Of a DNA stretch of 64,000 bases, positions 59,935 through 64,000 are shown piece by piece. The notes under the pieces were generated by a model. It searched no databases. It was not told the origin of the DNA and saw nothing but the letters and a program-made list of their open reading frames with translations. The position numbers were made by a program, and so were the translations under genes. Position 1 is the stretch's first letter. Each line of letters starts with the position of its first letter. The DNA is from Paulownia fortunei (Eukaryota > Streptophyta > Magnoliopsida > Lamiales > Paulowniaceae), in assembly GCA_019321725.1 (NCBI GenBank), contig CM033108.1, positions 17,373,799 to 17,437,798 of the forward strand, written 5' to 3'.

Positions 59935-60894
59935 ATGGCACCGAAAAGAAAGACAATGGATGATCATGAGGGTAATCATAGTATGGTGGACAATTTGATT
60001 GATCTCATTCAACAACAAATTAGAATCCATGGTGAACAGATACAACAATTGCTAGATATGCAACAAAGAATCCAAGAACAAAATCAACAACTTTCTCCAC
60101 CACAAGCTCGACAGGATCCTTCACAAGCTGTATATGAGAAGTTTAGAAAGATAGAACCTATTGATTTTAATGGTAGGTCTGATCCTATGGTTGCAGAGGA
60201 ATAGGTTAAATCATTGGATACTATCTTTGACTACATGAGAATTAATGATGCTAAGAAGGTACTTTGTGTAATCTTCTTGTTGAAGAAGGATGCTAGAACC
60301 TGGTGGGAAGGAGTTAAACTTGCAGTGAATATGGAAGAGCTAACTTGGGAGAGGTTTAAAACAATATTTTATGATAAGTATTTCACTAGAGATGCTAAGT
60401 CGCTCAAAGTAAAAGAATTTTTGGAGTTAAAAAATAAGGAGGGATGTCTGCATGTGATTATGTGAGAAAATTTGAACAGGGTTGCAAGTACGTGCCATAC
60501 ATTACTAGAGACAACAATGAGAAGATGGATCATTTCTTGAGGGGCCTTAATTCTAAAATTAGAAGAGATGTGAGAATGTCTTCAATAATAGAGTTCAGGG
60601 AACTGGTGGACAAGGCTTTGATGACTGACTTAAATGAGAAAAAGATTGAGAAATTTCATCAACAAAAAAGCAAGTATTCACTCCCTGAAATCTGAATCAG
60701 TGGAAGAAAAGAGAACAAAAATCAAATCAAGAGAAAAAAAACATCCTAGAGTTGGGCAGACTTCTACTACAGTTGAAAGGCCTAAATGTGCTGAGTGTGG
60801 GAAGAATCATTTTGGGGAATGCTATAGTGGTACTAATCGTTGCTTTAAGTGTAAAAAGCCTGGACATATAGAAAAGGATTGCCCAACAGTGTAG
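59935..60894 (+). pseudogene. Chromovirus gag with zinc knuckles
   Basis: The ATG at 59935 opens [15 protein letters not shown], with a Gln-rich coiled-coil-like N-terminus. The retrotransposon gag core follows: [42 protein letters not shown], then [13 protein letters not shown] and [13 protein letters not shown]. Two knuckles end it: CAECGKNHFGEC and CFKCKKPGHIEKDC. The segment 60444-60695 is in another frame while both sides share frame 1, so two frameshifts offset each other. The stop at 60202-60204 (TAG) replaces an expected Trp. Confidence 0.85.
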
Positions 60895-61500
60895 GGAAAA
60901 GTTCAGGGAAGAGTGTATGCAATGACACAAGAACAAGCCGATGCAGATGCTTCCGTATTCACAGGTACTATTTTAATTTCTGGGATACTTGTAATTGCAT
61001 TGATAGATTCTGGATCTACGCATTCATTTACATTACGTGCATTTGTGAGAAAATTGGGCATTACACCAGATTTATTAAAAGTAAGGTACAGTGTGACTGT
61101 TCCATTCGGAGAAGAAATAGATTCCAACCAAATGTTAAGGGCTTGTTCTATTCAGATTAGTGATAGGACTCTCTATGCAGATCTTGTTGTTTTACCGATG
61201 CCAAATTTTGAGGTTATTCTGGGTATGGATTAGCTTACCAAATATCATGCAATAATTGATTGTAATAAGAAGATTGTGATTTTTCAGCCACCTGGGAAAG
61301 AACAGTTTATGTTTAATGGTATCTCATTCTCACGGTCCTTACCAATTATATCTGCTTTGAAAGCTCAAAATATGTTGAATAAAGGTTGTGTTGGATATTT
61401 GGCAAGTGTTCTAGATGCCTCAGTTGAAGCACAATTGAAGCTAGAAAATATAGATGTAGTTTAAGAATTTCTTGAGGTATTTCCAAATGATTTACTAGGA
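60895..61500 (+). pseudogene. Chromovirus aspartic protease (RVP_2 type)
   Basis: GTILISGILVIALIDSGSTH holds the D-S-G-S-T active site at about 61010, followed by SFTLRAFVRKLGI, a long beta-rich region and LPMPNFEVILGMD. The next codon is TAG where chromoviruses have Trp (GMDWL). The remaining segment to 61464 (IFQPPGKEQFMFNG, SALKAQNMLNKGCVGYLA) is the linker to RT. It shares frame 1 with gag and RT, consistent with a single gag-pol frame. Confidence 0.85.
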
Positions 61501-62097
61501 CTACCACCGAATTGAGAGATCAAATTTGTGATTGATGTTATGCTAGGAACTACTCCTATTTTTAAAGTACCATACCAAATGGCACCAACAAAATTGAAAG
61601 AGTTAAAAGTTCAATTGTAAGAATTACTTGATAAGGGTTTTATTCACCCTAGTTATTCTCCTTGGGGAGCACCTATGTTGTTCGTGAAAAAGAAGGATAG
61701 TACATTGCAGTTGTGCATTAATTATAGAGAGTTGAATAAAATAACAGTCAAGAATAAGAATCCATTCCCAAGAATAAATTATTTGTTTGATCAATTACAG
61801 GGAGCATCTGTATTTTCTAAGATTGATTTGCGCTCTGGGTATCATCAATTGAAGATAAAGGAAGACATACCAAAGACTGCATTCCAAATAGGGTATGGAC
61901 ATTATGAATTTCTAGTGATGCCTTTCGATTTAACCAATGCCCCTACAACTTTTATGGATCTAATGAATAGGGTGTTCAAGCAATATCTTGATAAATTTGT
62001 GATTGTGTTTATTGATGACATCCTAATTTATTCATATGATAAAGAAGAGCACAAAGAACATTTGAAGATTATGCTGCAAGTTCTTAAAGAAAAATAA
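61501..62097 (+). pseudogene. Chromovirus reverse transcriptase
   Basis: Ordered RT motifs: [78 protein letters not shown] and the active site [11 protein letters not shown] at about 62010 with both Asp residues present. The usual MPFGLTN reads MPFDLTN. Stops at 61514 (TGA), 61618 (TAA) and 62095 (TAA) each replace an expected Arg or Gln by one transition. Confidence 0.9.
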
Positions 62098-62810
62098 TTG
62101 TATGCTAAATTCAAGAAGTGTGAGTTTTGGCTTGAACAAGTGGTATTCCTAGGTCATGTAGTATCAAAGGATGGTATTTCTGTTGATCCGAGTAAGGTAG
62201 AAGCTGTCATTAAGTGGCCAACACCAACAAATGTATCAGAAGTAAGGAGTTTCTTGGGATTAGTAGGGTACTATCGACGATTTGCTCAGGGGTTTTCAAA
62301 GATAGCAACTCCAATGACAATGCTGACAAGAAAGAATGTGAAGTTCTTGTGGACCAATGCTTGTGAAAGAAGTTTTGAAGAACTGAAACATAAATTGACT
62401 ACAGCTCCTGTTCTTACCATTCCAACTGGAATTGGTGGATTCGTGGTGTATAGCGACGCTTCAAAAAATAGTTTGGGTGCTGTTTTAATGAAAAATGGGA
62501 AGGTTATTGCCTATGTTTCAAGGCATTGAAGGAATATGAAAAGAATTATCCAACCCATGATTTGGAACTTGTTGCTGTGGTTTTTGCCTTGAAAGTTTGG
62601 AGACATTATTTATATGGTGAGAAGTGTGAGATATACACAGATTATAAGAGTTTGAAGTACTTCTTTACCTAAAAAGAGTTGAATATGAGACAAAGAAGAT
62701 GGTTAGAACTTGTGAAGGATTATGATTGTGTGATTAATTATCATCCTGGTAAAGCGAATGTGGTTGCAGATGCATTGAGCAGAAAATTCGTGTCTTCTCT
62801 TTTTGTTATA
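62098..62810 (+). pseudogene. Chromovirus RT connection and RNase H
   Basis: [39 protein letters not shown] and [16 protein letters not shown] form the connection. RNase H has [20 protein letters not shown] and AYVSRH. A frameshift at about 62528 moves the rest ([57 protein letters not shown]) to another frame, with one stop at 62671 replacing Gln. Confidence 0.85.
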
Positions 62811-64000
62811 CAAAAGTCAATATTACTGATTTGCAAAGATAGAGCTTGAAATTATACCTAAAGGGAAAAAGTGCTTGTTGTCAGCCTTAGTGTTGAGAAC
62901 TGCATTTCAAGATAGAATTAGTGAAGGTCAAAAGGTGGACACACATTTATGTAGATTCAAAAGAATGATTGAGGCTGGAAAGAGGCCAGACTTCTCTATT
63001 ACTGATGATGGGATTATTCGATATAAAGGGAGACTGTGTGTGCCATTTGACAAGGCCATGAAAGGAGATATTTTAGAAAAAACTCATACTACTCCTTACT
63101 CAGTACACCCAGGTAGCACAAAAAATGTATAAGGACTTACAACAACATTATTGGTGGCCTAAAATGAAGAGAGATATAGCAAAATTTATGGTTGAATATC
63201 TAACTTGTTAACAAGTTAAGATTGAACATCAAAGACCATCAGGGTTGTTGAAGCCTTTGTTGATTCCAGAGTGGAAATGGGAGTACATTACAATAGACTT
63301 TGTGCTTGGATTACCTAAAACACAAAAGGGGTATAATTCCATATGGGTGATTGTTGATGGATTAACTAAATCAGTCTATTTTCTTATAGTGAAATCCACG
63401 TACAATATGGACCAGTATGCTCAACAATATATAAAAGAGATAGTCAAGTTATATGGGGTGCCAGTTTTAATAGTGTCTAACAGAGATCCTAAGTTTACAT
63501 CTACATTTTGGAAGAGGTTACACAGTGCCTGGAAACAAAACTTGTATTCAGTACAACATTTCATCTACAAAGTGACGGGCAATCAGAGAGGGTTATTCAT
63601 ATATTAGAGGATATGTTAAGAGCTTGTGTGCTAGATTTTCAAGGAAGTTGGGATGCAAAGCGTCCATTAGTGGAGTTTACTTATAATAATAGCTATCAAT
63701 GAACAATTAGAATGGCACCTTATGAAGCATTGTATGGAAGAAAATGTAGATCTCCAGTTCATTAGGATGAAGTTGGAGAACGAAGCCTACTTGGTCCAGA
63801 AATAGTTCAACATATCGCTAAGGTAGTGGAGAAGATACGAGAGAGAATGAACATTGCGTAGAGTAGACAGAAAAGTTATGTAGATAAATGGAGAAAAGAT
63901 CTAGAGTTTGCTATTGGGGATCATGTGTTCTTAAAAGTAGCTCCCATGAAAGGTGTTATGAGATTTGGAAAGAAAGGAAAACTCAACCCAAGGTATGTCG
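62811..64000 (+). pseudogene. Chromovirus integrase, truncated by window edge
   Basis: The zinc-binding module reads HTTPYSVHPGSTK ... WWPKMKRDIAKFMVEYLTC near 63090-63210; the first Cys of the HHCC set is Tyr. Core: YITIDFVLGLPKTQ has the first catalytic Asp (~63297), LIVSNRDPKFTS shows Asn where the second Asp is expected (~63480), and HLQSDGQSERVIHILEDML, in a shifted frame, holds the catalytic Glu. The C-terminal part ends with GDHVFLKVAPMKG and GKLNPRYV at the edge, just before the GPY/F module. Frameshifts lie near 63130 and 63510, and stops at 63208 and 63859. Confidence 0.9.

Noticed and set aside
61501..62810. Endogenous pararetrovirus (caulimovirid)
   Set aside because: Domain order gag-PR-RT-RH-IN with LTR and primer-binding site, plus integrase, fits Ty3/gypsy; no movement protein or viral coat motifs.
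1..64000. A novel multi-gene cellular system
   Set aside because: All coding remnants are explained by retrotransposons, a hAT, a LINE and one kinase relic; nothing suggests an operon-like or defence cluster.

Overview
The window looks like a 64-kb block of plant (angiosperm, probably eudicot) heterochromatin. It is very AT-rich and consists almost entirely of decayed and nested transposable elements. All recognisable proteins belong to plant families: Ty1/copia and Ty3/gypsy polyproteins (chromovirus and Athila-like), L1-type LINE, hAT transposase, and one plant receptor-like cytoplasmic kinase fragment. I found no intact gene. Every element carries stops, frameshifts or deletions, and many stops are one transition away from a conserved Trp, Gln or Arg codon, which fits long-term cytosine methylation.

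Layout. 1-371 is the 3' end of a chromovirus pol (GPY/F end plus chromodomain). 1387-22355 is a nest I could resolve from target-site duplications (TSDs). A minus-oriented copia solo LTR (1387-2615 plus 21680-22355) was split by a plus-oriented copia element (2616-21674). That element holds a gypsy solo LTR (5695-11750), itself split by a hAT DNA transposon (6117-9481). It also holds a second copia LTR in inverted orientation (15953-17872), and its own 3' LTR is split by another copia solo LTR (18854-20984). The inverted LTR and the 3' LTR meet head to head at about 17872 and form a kilobase-scale palindrome.

22.4-26.2 kb holds small remnants: LINE RNase H, a Mariner/Stowaway-like MITE, a copia RT scrap, and a decayed chromovirus pol on the minus strand. 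26.25-32.62 kb is an Athila-like element with 5' LTR, primer-binding site, gag, protease, RT/RNase H and part of integrase. It is cut at 32623 by a 7.2-kb tract of three minus-oriented LTRs of the same gypsy family as the solo LTR at 5.7-11.7 kb. 39.8-41.2 kb is an LTR-like fragment. 42.17-42.90 kb is a minus-strand RLCK-VI kinase pseudogene, cut by a copia LTR.

42.9-54.3 kb contains three partial copia elements of one family in alternating orientation (-, +, -). 54.3-55.1 kb is an L1 ORF2 5' end. 55.1-57.15 kb is an LTR and RNase H of another copia. From about 57.65 kb to the right edge runs a Tekay/Del-like chromovirus (5' LTR, PBS, gag, PR, RT, RH, IN), truncated by the window end.

I found no undescribed cellular system. 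The sequence-level novelties are structural: the reconstructable nest, the LTR palindrome, a templated snap-back insertion in integrase, the three-LTR array and the mutated kinase. Family names below the superfamily level are inference from motifs.
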